Shown here: piece after piece, positions 17,341-26,030 of the stretch
How positions within the stretch are numbered: position 1 is the stretch's first letter
Layout: the number at the start of each line of letters is the position of its first letter
DNA from: Sneathiella chinensis
GTDB taxonomy: Bacteria > Pseudomonadota > Alphaproteobacteria > Sneathiellales > Sneathiellaceae
Length of the DNA: 64,000 nt
Reading direction: 5' to 3'
Assembly: GCF_012720115.1 (NCBI RefSeq)
Contig: NZ_VNWN01000002.1
Location: 372,001 to 436,000 of the forward strand
Program-made: the position numbers and the translations under genes
The notes under the pieces: generated by a model
The model's database searches: none
The model's input: only the letters and a program-made list of their open reading frames with translations
Told to the model about the DNA's origin: nothing

Positions 17341-18480
17341 ATGGATAATACGAAACGGTATGAGCGGTTACTTGAAAGATACAGGAACGGGGATCTGGAT
17401 CGCCGCAAGTTTCTGGGCCTGATGGGGGCCGCCGGTCTGGCATATGGCCTGCACACACCCTTTGCCAAATCGGCATTGGCTGCCGTGAGTGAGGTTCGCT
17501 TTGACGGTTGGGGCGGGGTTGTTTCCGAGGCGTTTCGAAAACACGCCTTTGACCCTTTTGCACAGAAAACCGGCATCAAGGTTGTGGATGGCACCTTTGG
17601 CAGCGGCGATGAATATTTGTCCCGCGTCAAGGCCAGTCAGGGCGGCGAGTATAACATTGCCCATCTGTCCGGCGTTTTTGACTACGCACGCTATCACGGG
17701 CTGGGTCTGACTAGTGAATTGAACGAAGACAATATTCCCAACCTGAAATATGTCATCCCGAAATTGTCTGATGTGTTCCGCAAAATCACGAACGGAAAAC
17801 TTTCCTGTGTTCCCTACGATTATGGAACCACGGGTCTTGCCTATAACCGCAAGCATATTTCCGATGATGAAATGAAGGAAAAAGGTGCGAAAATCCTGCT
17901 TGAGGAGCGGCTGAAGGGGAAAATCGGTGGCTGGAGCGATTGGCGCACCCGGATCTGGTATGCCTCCTTGCAAACCGGACAGGACCCCAACGGGGCAACG
18001 GACATGGAGGCGATCTGGGATACCCTGCGTACCCACCGTGACCTGCTGCTGAAATATTGGGGGTCCGGGGCGGAACTGATGAGTCTGCTTGCGGAAGAGG
18101 AGATTTATGTCACCGAAGCATGGTCCGGCCGGGTGTATGCGTTGCAGGAGCAGGGGCATGACATCGGCTATATGGATCCGCCAAACGGGTTCGGCTGGCA
18201 GGAATGCCTGTTCGTGATCAAGGGATCACCGATGGAGGCCTGTGAAGAGTTGTTGAACTTCATGCTGGCACCGGAAACATCCATTGCCGTGGCCGAGGGG
18301 CAAAATTATCCCCCCGCCCTGGATCCGACCAAGGTCGATCTTGGCAAGAAAATCCCCACGCTTCCCGCCTTTGATCCGAAAGGCACACTGGAAGGTCTGA
18401 CCTTTGCCGATCCGGAATATTGGAACACCAACGAGCAGGAGTGGTCCAAGAAGTTCGGTCGTATTCAAAAAGGGTACTAA
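17341..18480 (+). CDS. Spermidine/putrescine-type ABC transporter substrate-binding protein (PotD family), Tat-type signal
   Basis: The 379-residue binding protein carries a twin-arginine export signal, with DRRKFLGLMG at about 20-29 followed by a short hydrophobic stretch and an AKSALA cleavage region. The rest matches the PotD/PotF-like fold (VPYDYGTTGLAYNR near 155, EAWSGRVYALQEQG near 260). ATG 17341 follows GAGAGGAGAGACC. It lies 39 bases after the permease gene and is followed by a strong stem-loop. The ligand could be an acetylated polyamine or a related amine, judged only from the downstream enzymes. Confidence 0.9.
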   Translation: MDNTKRYERLLERYRNGDLDRRKFLGLMGAAGLAYGLHTPFAKSALAAVSEVRFDGWGGVVSEAFRKHAFDPFAQKTGIKVVDGTFGSGDEYLSRVKASQGGEYNIAHLSGVFDYARYHGLGLTSELNEDNIPNLKYVIPKLSDVFRKITNGKLSCVPYDYGTTGLAYNRKHISDDEMKEKGAKILLEERLKGKIGGWSDWRTRIWYASLQTGQDPNGATDMEAIWDTLRTHRDLLLKYWGSGAELMSLLAEEEIYVTEAWSGRVYALQEQGHDIGYMDPPNGFGWQECLFVIKGSPMEACEELLNFMLAPETSIAVAEGQNYPPALDPTKVDLGKKIPTLPAFDPKGTLEGLTFADPEYWNTNEQEWSKKFGRIQKGY

Positions 18481-18487
18481 TTCCTCT

Positions 18488-18514
18488 CCCCCTCGCTGCA
18501 TGGGCAGCGGGGGG
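18488..18514 (+). terminator. Stem-loop between the PotD-like and PotA-like genes
   Basis: CCCCC-T-CGCTGC (18488-18499) pairs with GCAGCGGGGGG (18504-18514) with one bulged T and a four-base loop. It starts eight bases after the binding-protein stop. No T tract follows, so it may protect upstream message from 3' decay rather than stop transcription. Confidence 0.65.
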
Positions 18515-18543
18515 AACCGGACAGAGGCGGAAAGGGATTATCT

Positions 18544-19623
18544 GTGAGCGCTGTAAAATTACACAATATCGTCAAGAAGTTCGGGGCTTTCACGGCTGTG
18601 CACCCGATGTCTCTGGATATCCCGGAGCGCAGTTTCGTGACGCTTCTGGGGCCGTCAGGCTGCGGTAAAACAACAACCTTGCGGATGGTTGCCGGGCTTC
18701 TGGACCCGACAGAAGGGGATATTCTGGTTGCCGGGCGGCAGATCAATGATGTGCCGATCCACAAGCGGAATCTGGGGATTGTTTTTCAGAATTATGCCCT
18801 GTTCCCGCACAAGACAGTTGCGGACAATGTGGCCTTTGGCCTGAAGCACCGGAACATTCCGAAAGAGGAGCGGAACCGCCGGGTGGCCGAGGCGCTGGAA
18901 CTGGTGCAACTGCCGCATTTGGCGAACAGTTATCCGAAACAGCTTTCCGGGGGACAGCAGCAGCGGATTGCGCTGGCCCGGGCCATCGTCATTGAACCGG
19001 ATGTCCTGTTGCTGGACGAGCCGCTGTCCGCGCTGGATGCGAACCTGCGCGAGGACATGCGGGTGGAACTGAAGCGCATTCAGGAACAGATTGGCATTAC
19101 GACCATTTTTGTCACACATGACCAGTCGGAAGCTCTGGCCATGTCCGACATACTGGTGGTCATGTCCAATGGCCGTGTGGAACAGGTCGGGGCGCCAAAG
19201 GAAATCTATTCCAATCCGACCAGTCGCTTCGTCGCCGATTTTCTCGGAACGTCGAATATTCTTGAGGCGGAGATTACCTCTGAGGGCGGGCAATCCGGGT
19301 TGACCGCCGCGGCCGTCGGGTTTGTCCCGCTTCGCGATGAACAGATGGCAAAGCTGGCCGGACGGGCGAAGGCCTATCTGGTCATTCGGGCGGAAAAGAT
19401 AGACATCCTGCCGCTGGACGCCGGGCCCGATGCCCGACTTTCTTTCGAAGGGACAATCGAGGCGGTGGATTATCAGGGACAACTGGTGCGCTATTTCGTG
19501 GATGTGCAGGGCATGAAGTTTCAGGTGCTGAACATGCTGAGCGGCACCACCTCCTTTGAGGACGGAGACAGGGTTTCCGTTCGTTTTGACAGTCAGGATT
19601 GTGTGGCAGTAGGAGAGGACTGA
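18544..19623 (+). CDS. Spermidine/putrescine-type ABC transporter ATPase (PotA family)
   Basis: The 359-residue ATPase has Walker A GPSGCGKTT, signature [15 protein letters not shown], Walker B VLLLDEPLSALD and a C-terminal TOBE domain (about 285-355), the PotA/MalK-type arrangement. GTG 18544 is the start, preceded by GGAAAGGGA. It energises the two permeases encoded upstream. The aminotransferase gene begins four bases after its stop, binding transport to catabolism in one transcript. Confidence 0.94.
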   Translation: MSAVKLHNIVKKFGAFTAVHPMSLDIPERSFVTLLGPSGCGKTTTLRMVAGLLDPTEGDILVAGRQINDVPIHKRNLGIVFQNYALFPHKTVADNVAFGLKHRNIPKEERNRRVAEALELVQLPHLANSYPKQLSGGQQQRIALARAIVIEPDVLLLDEPLSALDANLREDMRVELKRIQEQIGITTIFVTHDQSEALAMSDILVVMSNGRVEQVGAPKEIYSNPTSRFVADFLGTSNILEAEITSEGGQSGLTAAAVGFVPLRDEQMAKLAGRAKAYLVIRAEKIDILPLDAGPDARLSFEGTIEAVDYQGQLVRYFVDVQGMKFQVLNMLSGTTSFEDGDRVSVRFDSQDCVAVGED

Positions 19624-19626
19624 TCA

Positions 19627-20970
19627 ATGGTCAGCCATCTGTTTTATCAAACGGGAAGCAAGCGCCCCGTTCTTGCGGAAGCGCGCGGCATTTATATGTG
19701 GGATGTGGAAGGCCGCCGTTATCTGGACGGCTCTTCCGGGGCCATGGTGTGCAATATTGGTCATTCCAACCCCAATGTTCTTGCGGCAATGCGCCGGCAA
19801 ATGGAAAAGTCCACATTCGGGTATCGCCTGCATTTTGAAACGGAACCGTCCGAACATCTGGCGGCCAAGGTGGCGGCCCATGCCCCGGCGGGGCTGGAGA
19901 AGGTCTTTTTTGTCTCCGGCGGGTCGGAAGCCGTTGAAAGCGCCATCAAGATCGCCCGTCAATATGCCACGGTGACAGGGCAGGAAAAACGGTGGAAAGT
20001 CATCTCCCGCCTGCCAAGTTATCATGGCTGTACCCTTGGGGCGCTGGCATTGACCGGATATGCCCCCCTGACGGAACCCTTTGCGCCCATGTATCGGGAC
20101 ATGCCCAAGATTCCGGCGCCGACGGCCTATCTGGATGGGATGGATCCCGCTGATCCGGCAACGGGCCTGCATTACGCCAACATGCTGGAGGAAAAAATCC
20201 TGGCGGAGGGGCCGGAAAGTGTTCTGGCATTTATTGTTGAACCTGTCGGCGGGGCCTCGACGGGGGCGCTTGTGCCTCCCTCCGGCTATATGGAGCGTAT
20301 CCGCGACATCTGTACCCAATACGGGCTTTTGCTGATCTATGATGAAGTCATGACCGGCGGCGGCCGGACAGGGCGGTTTTTTGCGACGGACCACTGGAAC
20401 GCCCGCCCGGATATCATCACCTTTTCGAAGGGCTTCGCCGCCGGGTATTCGCCGCTTGGGGCCATGATCGTGGATGAGCCGATTGTCGATGCGGTGATCA
20501 AAAGCGGCGGCTTCCTGCATGGATTTACCTATGCCGGCAATCCGCTTGCCTGTTCTGCCGGGGTTGCGGTGCTGGAAGAAATCCAGCGTCAGGACATGGT
20601 GGCCAATGCAACCGCCATGGGAACGCTTTTAAAGGCCCGGCTGACCAGCCTGATGGACCGCTATCCTTTCATTGGGGATGTGCGCGGGGAAGGGCTGCTT
20701 CTGGCGTTTGAACTGGTCGCTGATCGCGGCACCATGGAGCCTTTGCCGCGGGACATGAACGCCTATTTGCGGCTGGTGGATATCGCCTATGCAAACGGGC
20801 TGATCATCTATTCCCGAAGAACCCGCAACGGATTGGCGGGGGACCATTTTCTGGTCTGCCCGCCGCTGATTATCACGAAAGAGCAGATTGACCAGATCAT
20901 GGAGATGCTGGTGCTGTCCCTCGATCAGTTTGCAAAAGAAAACCATCTCCCCATTGAACAGAACCCGTAA
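19627..20970 (+). CDS. Class III (omega-type) PLP-dependent aminotransferase
   Basis: The 447-residue enzyme has the class III fold, with SGGSEAVESAIKIARQY at about 97-113, the PLP-binding DEVMTGGGRTG near 238-248, and the Schiff-base lysine in FSKGFAAGYSPLG near 265-277. AGGAGAGG lies upstream of ATG 19627. Class III members transfer amino groups from omega- or beta-amino compounds to pyruvate or 2-oxoglutarate. Next to a BKACE enzyme the attractive idea is that it oxidises a beta-amino acid to a beta-keto acid, or a terminal amine to an aldehyde; this is inference. Confidence 0.92.
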   Translation: MVSHLFYQTGSKRPVLAEARGIYMWDVEGRRYLDGSSGAMVCNIGHSNPNVLAAMRRQMEKSTFGYRLHFETEPSEHLAAKVAAHAPAGLEKVFFVSGGSEAVESAIKIARQYATVTGQEKRWKVISRLPSYHGCTLGALALTGYAPLTEPFAPMYRDMPKIPAPTAYLDGMDPADPATGLHYANMLEEKILAEGPESVLAFIVEPVGGASTGALVPPSGYMERIRDICTQYGLLLIYDEVMTGGGRTGRFFATDHWNARPDIITFSKGFAAGYSPLGAMIVDEPIVDAVIKSGGFLHGFTYAGNPLACSAGVAVLEEIQRQDMVANATAMGTLLKARLTSLMDRYPFIGDVRGEGLLLAFELVADRGTMEPLPRDMNAYLRLVDIAYANGLIIYSRRTRNGLAGDHFLVCPPLIITKEQIDQIMEMLVLSLDQFAKENHLPIEQNP

Positions 20971-20980
20971 CGAGGCAACC

Positions 20981-21907
20981 ATGAGCAAGATTATCATTAC
21001 CTGTGCGGTAACCGGTTCTATTCACACCCCGTCCATGTCGGATCATCTTCCGGTTACCGGTGAGGAAATTGCCCGTCATTCCGTTGAGGCTGCCGAAGCA
21101 GGCGCGGCCATTATCCATCTTCATGCCCGGGACCCGGAAAGCGGTCGCCCCTCGTCACGGGCAGAGGATTTCATGGCCTTCCTTCCGGTGATCAATGCGG
21201 GCACGGACGCGGTCATCAATATCTCGACGGGAGGCAGCGCCCTCATGCCGCTGGAGGAACGTCTGGCCGCCCCCTTCATTGTGGAGCCGGAGATGTGTTC
21301 CCTGAACATGGGAACCATGAATTTCGCGCTGTATCCGTTGGCGGAACGGATTACGGACTGGAAACATAACTGGGAAAAGCCGTTTCTGGATAATTCCGAT
21401 GATCTGGTGTTCAAGAACACCCCCCGCGATATTGCCTATGTTCTGGATCAGATGGGCCGTCAGCGCGGTGCCCGGTTCGAATTTGAATGCTATGACGTCG
21501 GTCATCTTTACATGCTGCGTCATTTCGTGGACCGGGGTCTGGTGCAAAAGCCCCTGTTCATTCAATTCGTGTTCGGCGTTCTTGGGGGGATCGGGGCGGA
21601 CCCTGAAAATCTGGTTCATATGAAGCGGATTTCTGACAAGCTGTTCGGCGCGGACTATGAATTTTCGGTTCTGGCAGCGGGCCGTCACCAGATTCCGCTG
21701 GCGACCATGGCGGCCACCATGGGCGGGCATGTGCGCGTGGGATTGGAAGACAACCTTTATATTGGCAAGGGGAAGCTGGCCCAATCCAATGCCGAACAGG
21801 TTGCCAAAATTCGCACGATCGTCGAGGCGCTGGGCCGTGAGGTGGCCAGTCCGGCGGAAACGCGGGAACTGCTGTCCCTGAAAGGGGCGGAAAAGACAAA
21901 ATTCTGA
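20981..21907 (+). CDS. BKACE (DUF849) beta-keto acid cleavage enzyme
   Basis: The 308-residue protein belongs to the family whose founding member, Kce, cleaves 3-keto-5-aminohexanoate with acetyl-CoA to acetoacetate and an aminoacyl-CoA. Visible hallmarks are ITCAVTGSIHTPSMS at the N-terminus and the zinc-binding IIHLHARDP (His46, His48), then a central NMGTMNF stretch. ATG 20981 follows a short CGAGG; the longer frame begins inside the aminotransferase gene. The family contains many subgroups with different beta-keto acid substrates, and I cannot assign one by eye. Its place after an aminotransferase suggests that the substrate is made from a beta-amino acid. Confidence 0.92.
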   Translation: MSKIIITCAVTGSIHTPSMSDHLPVTGEEIARHSVEAAEAGAAIIHLHARDPESGRPSSRAEDFMAFLPVINAGTDAVINISTGGSALMPLEERLAAPFIVEPEMCSLNMGTMNFALYPLAERITDWKHNWEKPFLDNSDDLVFKNTPRDIAYVLDQMGRQRGARFEFECYDVGHLYMLRHFVDRGLVQKPLFIQFVFGVLGGIGADPENLVHMKRISDKLFGADYEFSVLAAGRHQIPLATMAATMGGHVRVGLEDNLYIGKGKLAQSNAEQVAKIRTIVEALGREVASPAETRELLSLKGAEKTKF

Positions 21908-22383
21908 TGTCCGGGATCACAATCAGGCTGGCCGAGGCTGAGGATGTCCCGGCCATTGATACGGCCCTTCGCAAGCTGTCCGACCATCTGGGAGATACCC
22001 ATGTCCTCCGTCAGGAAGAACTGGGCGCCCTGTTGTTTCAGGAGCCCATCGGAATTCGGGTGCTGCTGGCCGAGACGGCAGGAAAGCTGGTCGGTGTGGT
22101 GATGTTCTCGTCTTATGTTTCAACAACGGCAGGCGGGCTTGGGGTGTATGTTTCTGACCTTTGGGTGGACGCATCCGTTCGCGGGCAGGGGATAGGCCCC
22201 CGGTTATTGGTGGCCATTCTGGACCTTGGCCCCTTTCCCATAAAGACGATGTTCCTGAACGTCTATCAGGACAATATAGCGGCTCGCAAGACGTACCTGC
22301 GTCTTGGGTTCAAGGCGAACAGCCTAGCCGACGACCTGTCGCTTGACGAAAGCGACTTTCACAAAATCCGAGGAAAAGTATGA
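21907..22383 (+). CDS. GNAT family N-acetyltransferase
   Basis: The 158-residue protein is a single GNAT domain, with the acetyl-CoA-binding loop VRGQGIGPRLL near residue 90-100 and the C-terminal YQDNIAARKTYLRLGF strand-helix. Its ATG shares one base with the BKACE stop (TGATG), so translation is coupled. The acceptor is unknown. Beside an acetylpolyamine amidohydrolase-like protein it might acetylate or detoxify an amine intermediate, but a role on an antibiotic or a protein cannot be excluded. Confidence 0.9.
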   Translation: MSGITIRLAEAEDVPAIDTALRKLSDHLGDTHVLRQEELGALLFQEPIGIRVLLAETAGKLVGVVMFSSYVSTTAGGLGVYVSDLWVDASVRGQGIGPRLLVAILDLGPFPIKTMFLNVYQDNIAARKTYLRLGFKANSLADDLSLDESDFHKIRGKV

Positions 22384-23402
22384 AAGCGGTATTTGACGAA
22401 CGACAATGGAAACATGATCCCCAGAATTTTATGGCCAATGGTCAGCCCTTGCGCAACCCGGAACAGCCGGAACGCATTCGCCATCTGAAGGATGGGGCCA
22501 GTCGGGCAGGGGCCGTTTTTCAGGCGCCCCGGGATCATGGGCGCGGCCCCATTGCCGCCGTGCATTCCCCGGAATATTTGACCTTTTTGGAAAATATTCA
22601 TGCGCGCTGGAAACGGATTGAGGGCGCCTCGGACGAGGTGATCCCGAATATTCACCCGGATAGCCGGGGGGCCAATTATCCAAAATCGGCGGTTGGACAG
22701 GCCGGATATCATCAGGCGGATACGGCCTGCCCGATTGCCGAGGGTACGTGGGAGGCGGCCTACTGGTCCGCCCAGACGGCGCTGGAAGGGGCGGACTTGT
22801 TGCTGGGGGGCGAACGGGCGGCCTATTCCCTGTGCCGTCCGCCGGGACATCACGCCTTTGCCGATCTGGCGGGCGGGTTCTGTTTTTTGAACAATTCCGC
22901 GATTGCCGCCGATTACCTGCGTCAGCAGGGGTTGAAGCCCGCCATTCTGGATGTGGATGTTCATCACGGAAACGGGACGCAGGGGATCTTTTACAAACGC
23001 AACGATGTCCTGACCATTTCCCTGCATGCGGACCCGGATCGTTTTTACCCGTTTTTCTGGGGAAGTGCGCAGGAACGCGGCGAAGGATTGGGGGAGGGGT
23101 ATAATCTCAACCTGCCCTTGCCGCGGGGAACCGGCGATGACGACTATCTTGCCGTGTTGAAGACGGCGCTTGCCAGAGTGCGGAATTTCGGGGCGGATGT
23201 GGTGGTGATCGCCCTTGGACTGGATTCCCACGAGAATGACCCCTTGCAGGGCCTGAGCATTACCACCCCCGGCTTTGCCCGGTTGGGGGCTGCCATTTCA
23301 ACCCTTGGGGTGCCCACCCTGCTGGTTCAGGAAGGTGGCTATCTGTCCGACGATCTTGGCAACAATATCGAGAATTTCCTGACAGGGTTTGAAGGCGGAT
23401 AA
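22380..23402 (+). CDS. Histone deacetylase superfamily amidohydrolase, acetylpolyamine amidohydrolase-like
   Basis: The 340-residue protein matches the length and layout of bacterial acetylpolyamine amidohydrolases. Catalytic and zinc motifs are present: LCRPPGHHA (about 142-150), AILDVDVHHGNG (about 187-198, with the Asp and His ligands) and LGLDSHENDP (about 278-287, with the third Asp ligand), then QEGGY. It overlaps the GNAT stop as ATGA. The enzyme would remove an acetyl (or other short acyl) group from an amine in the cytoplasm. Next to a polyamine-type importer the likely substrate is an N-acetylated polyamine or amino acid. Confidence 0.9.
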   Translation: MKAVFDERQWKHDPQNFMANGQPLRNPEQPERIRHLKDGASRAGAVFQAPRDHGRGPIAAVHSPEYLTFLENIHARWKRIEGASDEVIPNIHPDSRGANYPKSAVGQAGYHQADTACPIAEGTWEAAYWSAQTALEGADLLLGGERAAYSLCRPPGHHAFADLAGGFCFLNNSAIAADYLRQQGLKPAILDVDVHHGNGTQGIFYKRNDVLTISLHADPDRFYPFFWGSAQERGEGLGEGYNLNLPLPRGTGDDDYLAVLKTALARVRNFGADVVVIALGLDSHENDPLQGLSITTPGFARLGAAISTLGVPTLLVQEGGYLSDDLGNNIENFLTGFEGG

Positions 23403-23422
23403 CGCCGGAAAGCCCCGGCAGA

Positions 23423-24328
23423 CTAGCCGTCTTCAGAATCCGTGAATTCGCTATGGTGATAGCCCTGAAAATAGAGGAGCGCGGTCAGGTCTGCGTGGTT
23501 GATGTGACGCGGTGTTTGCTCAACAACGATGGGCTGGCCGTGATAGGCAACCCCAAGACCCGCCGTTTGCAGCATGGGGATATCGTTGGCGCCATCGCCC
23601 ACCGCGGCGGCATCCAGGGGGGTGAGGCCCCGCTGACGACACAGCCGTGTCAGCAGGTCCGCCTTTGACGCGGGGCCAAGGATTTCCGGTCCGAGGGTTC
23701 CAAGGATTTTATCCTCCTTGATGGGCAGCGGATTGGCGTGATGTTCATGAAACCCCAGCGCCTTTGCCACCACCTCGGTGGTAAAGGTGAACCCGCCCGA
23801 GATCAGCGCCGTGTAGGCACCGTACTTCCTCATGGTCTGGATCAGGGTTTTCGCACCCGGTAGATAGGAAATCCGGCCAACCAGATCGTCAAGGGCGGCT
23901 GCCGGTTTGCCTGCCAGCAGGCTCACCCGCGCGCGAAGGGATTGTTCAAAATTCAGGGTGCCTTGCATGCTCTGTTCTGTAAGGGCCCGCACCGCCGCCC
24001 CGACCCCCAGCGCGTCGGCCATCACATCAAGGCTTTCCATGTCGATCATGGTGCTGTCCATATCCGAGACCAGAAGCCGTTTTCGCCGGTTTTCATTGGG
24101 CTGGACGGTGCAGTCATAGTCCCCCTTGAGCGGGGCAAGAATGCTTTCCGCCGCGTCCATGCCTTCCGCGTCAAAAAAGCAGTCGAAAGCAACCCCCTCG
24201 TTCAGCCACCTGAACGTCATGTTGCGGGCGCCTTCTGCGGCCAGTTGGGAGGCAAGCTGATCCTGCAGAGAGGAGGTAAGATCGGATTTGTCGGGATGGG
24301 TGACAACGGTGGCAACGTGGTTTTTCAT
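23423..24328 (-). CDS. serB: Phosphoserine phosphatase
   Basis: The 301-residue HAD-superfamily protein has the nucleophile motif DMDSTMID (DxDxT) near residue 88, a SGGFTFTTEVVA motif II region, and GDGANDIPML (motif IV) near 250; an ACT-like N-terminal region precedes the catalytic domain, as in proteobacterial SerB. I prefer ATG 24328, which gives the family N-terminus, over ATG 24373. It performs the last step of serine synthesis, releasing phosphate. It lies downstream of a Na/Pi cotransporter-like gene and sdaA, an odd pairing of serine synthesis and breakdown on one strand. It converges with the deacetylase gene, 20 bases apart. Confidence 0.93.
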   Translation of the reverse strand: MKNHVATVVTHPDKSDLTSSLQDQLASQLAAEGARNMTFRWLNEGVAFDCFFDAEGMDAAESILAPLKGDYDCTVQPNENRRKRLLVSDMDSTMIDMESLDVMADALGVGAAVRALTEQSMQGTLNFEQSLRARVSLLAGKPAAALDDLVGRISYLPGAKTLIQTMRKYGAYTALISGGFTFTTEVVAKALGFHEHHANPLPIKEDKILGTLGPEILGPASKADLLTRLCRQRGLTPLDAAAVGDGANDIPMLQTAGLGVAYHGQPIVVEQTPRHINHADLTALLYFQGYHHSEFTDSEDG

Positions 24329-24374
24329 CAGGGGTCCAGTCTTTTTCGGGCAGGAACGGCCCTGTTCCGCCATG

Positions 24375-26018
24375 CTAGCGGGACAGAGCCTGATCCTGAT
24401 TCAGGATCGGATAGGCAGTGGCGGCAATATGGGAATTGATGCGCCGGAAATCGCGCAGGATATCAAGATGGATGCGGCTTGTTTCAAGGCTTTCCGTCAC
24501 GCCCTTGCGAAGCCGGTCGATATGGTTTTCCGTGGCATTGAACAGCAGGTCGCGGAAGGCTTTTTTCTCGGCCAGAAGCTGCAGGGCCACATCCTCGTCC
24601 CGGGACATGAACAGGTCGATGGAAAGCTGGAAATTATTGACCATCATGCGATGAAGCTGCAGCAGTTCGTCCCGCCCTTCCTGTGAGAAAGACATCTTGG
24701 ACTTGTGCAGGTTACGGGCAAGTTCCGCCAGATTGCTGTCAATGATATCCCCGATATGCTCCAGATTCATGGTCAGTGTAAAAACCTCCACGGACCGGTG
24801 CATGTCATCCTCGCTCATATGGTCGCGCTTGATATTGGCGATATAAAGCGTGGCTTCCCGGTGCAGGAACTCGACAATATCGTCGGCTTTCTGTATGCGG
24901 TCGATTTCCGTGCAATCATCAAAGGCCCGAAGGCTCTGGTCCAGCATGGAATAGACAACATTTGCCATCCTGAGGGTCTCGCGGGCCACATTGGACAGGG
25001 CCTTTCCGGGATTGTTGCTATCCTGCGGTGACAGATACAGGCACCGCATTTCGTCATTCTCCGCATCGGTATCAGACCCGGCTTTCAGATATGTGACGAT
25101 TTTTGCGACCAGCGGCAAAACCGGCAGGAACATCACGGCCAGTGCTGTATTGAACAGGATGTGAAAGACCGCGACCAGTTGTCCGTGCTGTATGCCAGTA
25201 TCCAGCAGCAGCCGGGTAATCGGGGCCAGCAGGGCGCTGAAGACAAGCACGCCAATCAGCCTGAAGACAAGATTACCAAGGGTCAGCCTTTGCGCGGCGA
25301 CGGGTTCGTTCAGTGTCATGATGACGGCGGGAATGGCGGCCCCGAGGTTGGCCCCCAGTATGAAGACAATCCCAAGCTCCAGCGGGATGACGCTGCTGGA
25401 TACAAGGGTGACCACCAGCAGAACGATGGCGAGACTGGAATGGGCCAGCCATGTGATGACCATGGCCACCGCGATGGCCAGCAATGTATCATTTTCAAAG
25501 ACACCCATCATGCCGCCCACCGCCTCGCTTGAGCGGAAAATCGCCGTATTCATGGCGATCAGCTTCAGGGCCAGCAGGACAAATCCGAGCCCGATCAGAA
25601 CCCGCCCCGTATTGCGCACGGTCTTGGAGGAGGCGCTGAGAAAAACAATCAGGCCGATGGCAAGGAAGATGGGGCTGAGGAATTTCACGTCATAGCTGAG
25701 AAGCTGGGCGGCGATGCTGGTGCCGATATCGGCCCCAAGGACAAGGGCCAGTCCGGGGACCAGAAGCAAGGCCCCGCGCGCTGCAAACCCGGAGGCCATG
25801 ACAATCACAGCGGTGGAGGATTGCAGGCAAGCCGCCATTCCGGCCCCGGCCAGCAGGGCACTGAACCGGTTGCCGGCCATCCGCGCCATGATGCGCCTGA
25901 GATCGGCACCGAACAGGCGTTCAATGCCGGTGCGCACCATGCGGACCCCCCATAACAGGATTGCCACCGCACCGAACAGTTCAATTATGATCAATGACCC
26001 CTGACCCATGTCATTCAC
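24375..26018 (-). CDS. Na/Pi cotransporter family protein with PhoU-like C-terminal domain
   Basis: The 547-residue inner-membrane protein has two inverted repeats carrying the family motif, CLQSSTAVIVM near residue 65 and the variant AHSSLAIVLL near 190, plus about eight membrane segments up to residue 310. A helical C-terminal part (about 340-540) resembles PhoU. Members move phosphate with sodium. It starts 12 bases after sdaA and precedes serB, so it is probably in the same transcript. Direction of phosphate transport and any regulatory role of the PhoU part are unknown. Confidence 0.9.
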   Translation of the reverse strand: MNDMGQGSLIIIELFGAVAILLWGVRMVRTGIERLFGADLRRIMARMAGNRFSALLAGAGMAACLQSSTAVIVMASGFAARGALLLVPGLALVLGADIGTSIAAQLLSYDVKFLSPIFLAIGLIVFLSASSKTVRNTGRVLIGLGFVLLALKLIAMNTAIFRSSEAVGGMMGVFENDTLLAIAVAMVITWLAHSSLAIVLLVVTLVSSSVIPLELGIVFILGANLGAAIPAVIMTLNEPVAAQRLTLGNLVFRLIGVLVFSALLAPITRLLLDTGIQHGQLVAVFHILFNTALAVMFLPVLPLVAKIVTYLKAGSDTDAENDEMRCLYLSPQDSNNPGKALSNVARETLRMANVVYSMLDQSLRAFDDCTEIDRIQKADDIVEFLHREATLYIANIKRDHMSEDDMHRSVEVFTLTMNLEHIGDIIDSNLAELARNLHKSKMSFSQEGRDELLQLHRMMVNNFQLSIDLFMSRDEDVALQLLAEKKAFRDLLFNATENHIDRLRKGVTESLETSRIHLDILRDFRRINSHIAATAYPILNQDQALSR

Positions 26019-26030
26019 TTTCCGGGAAAA

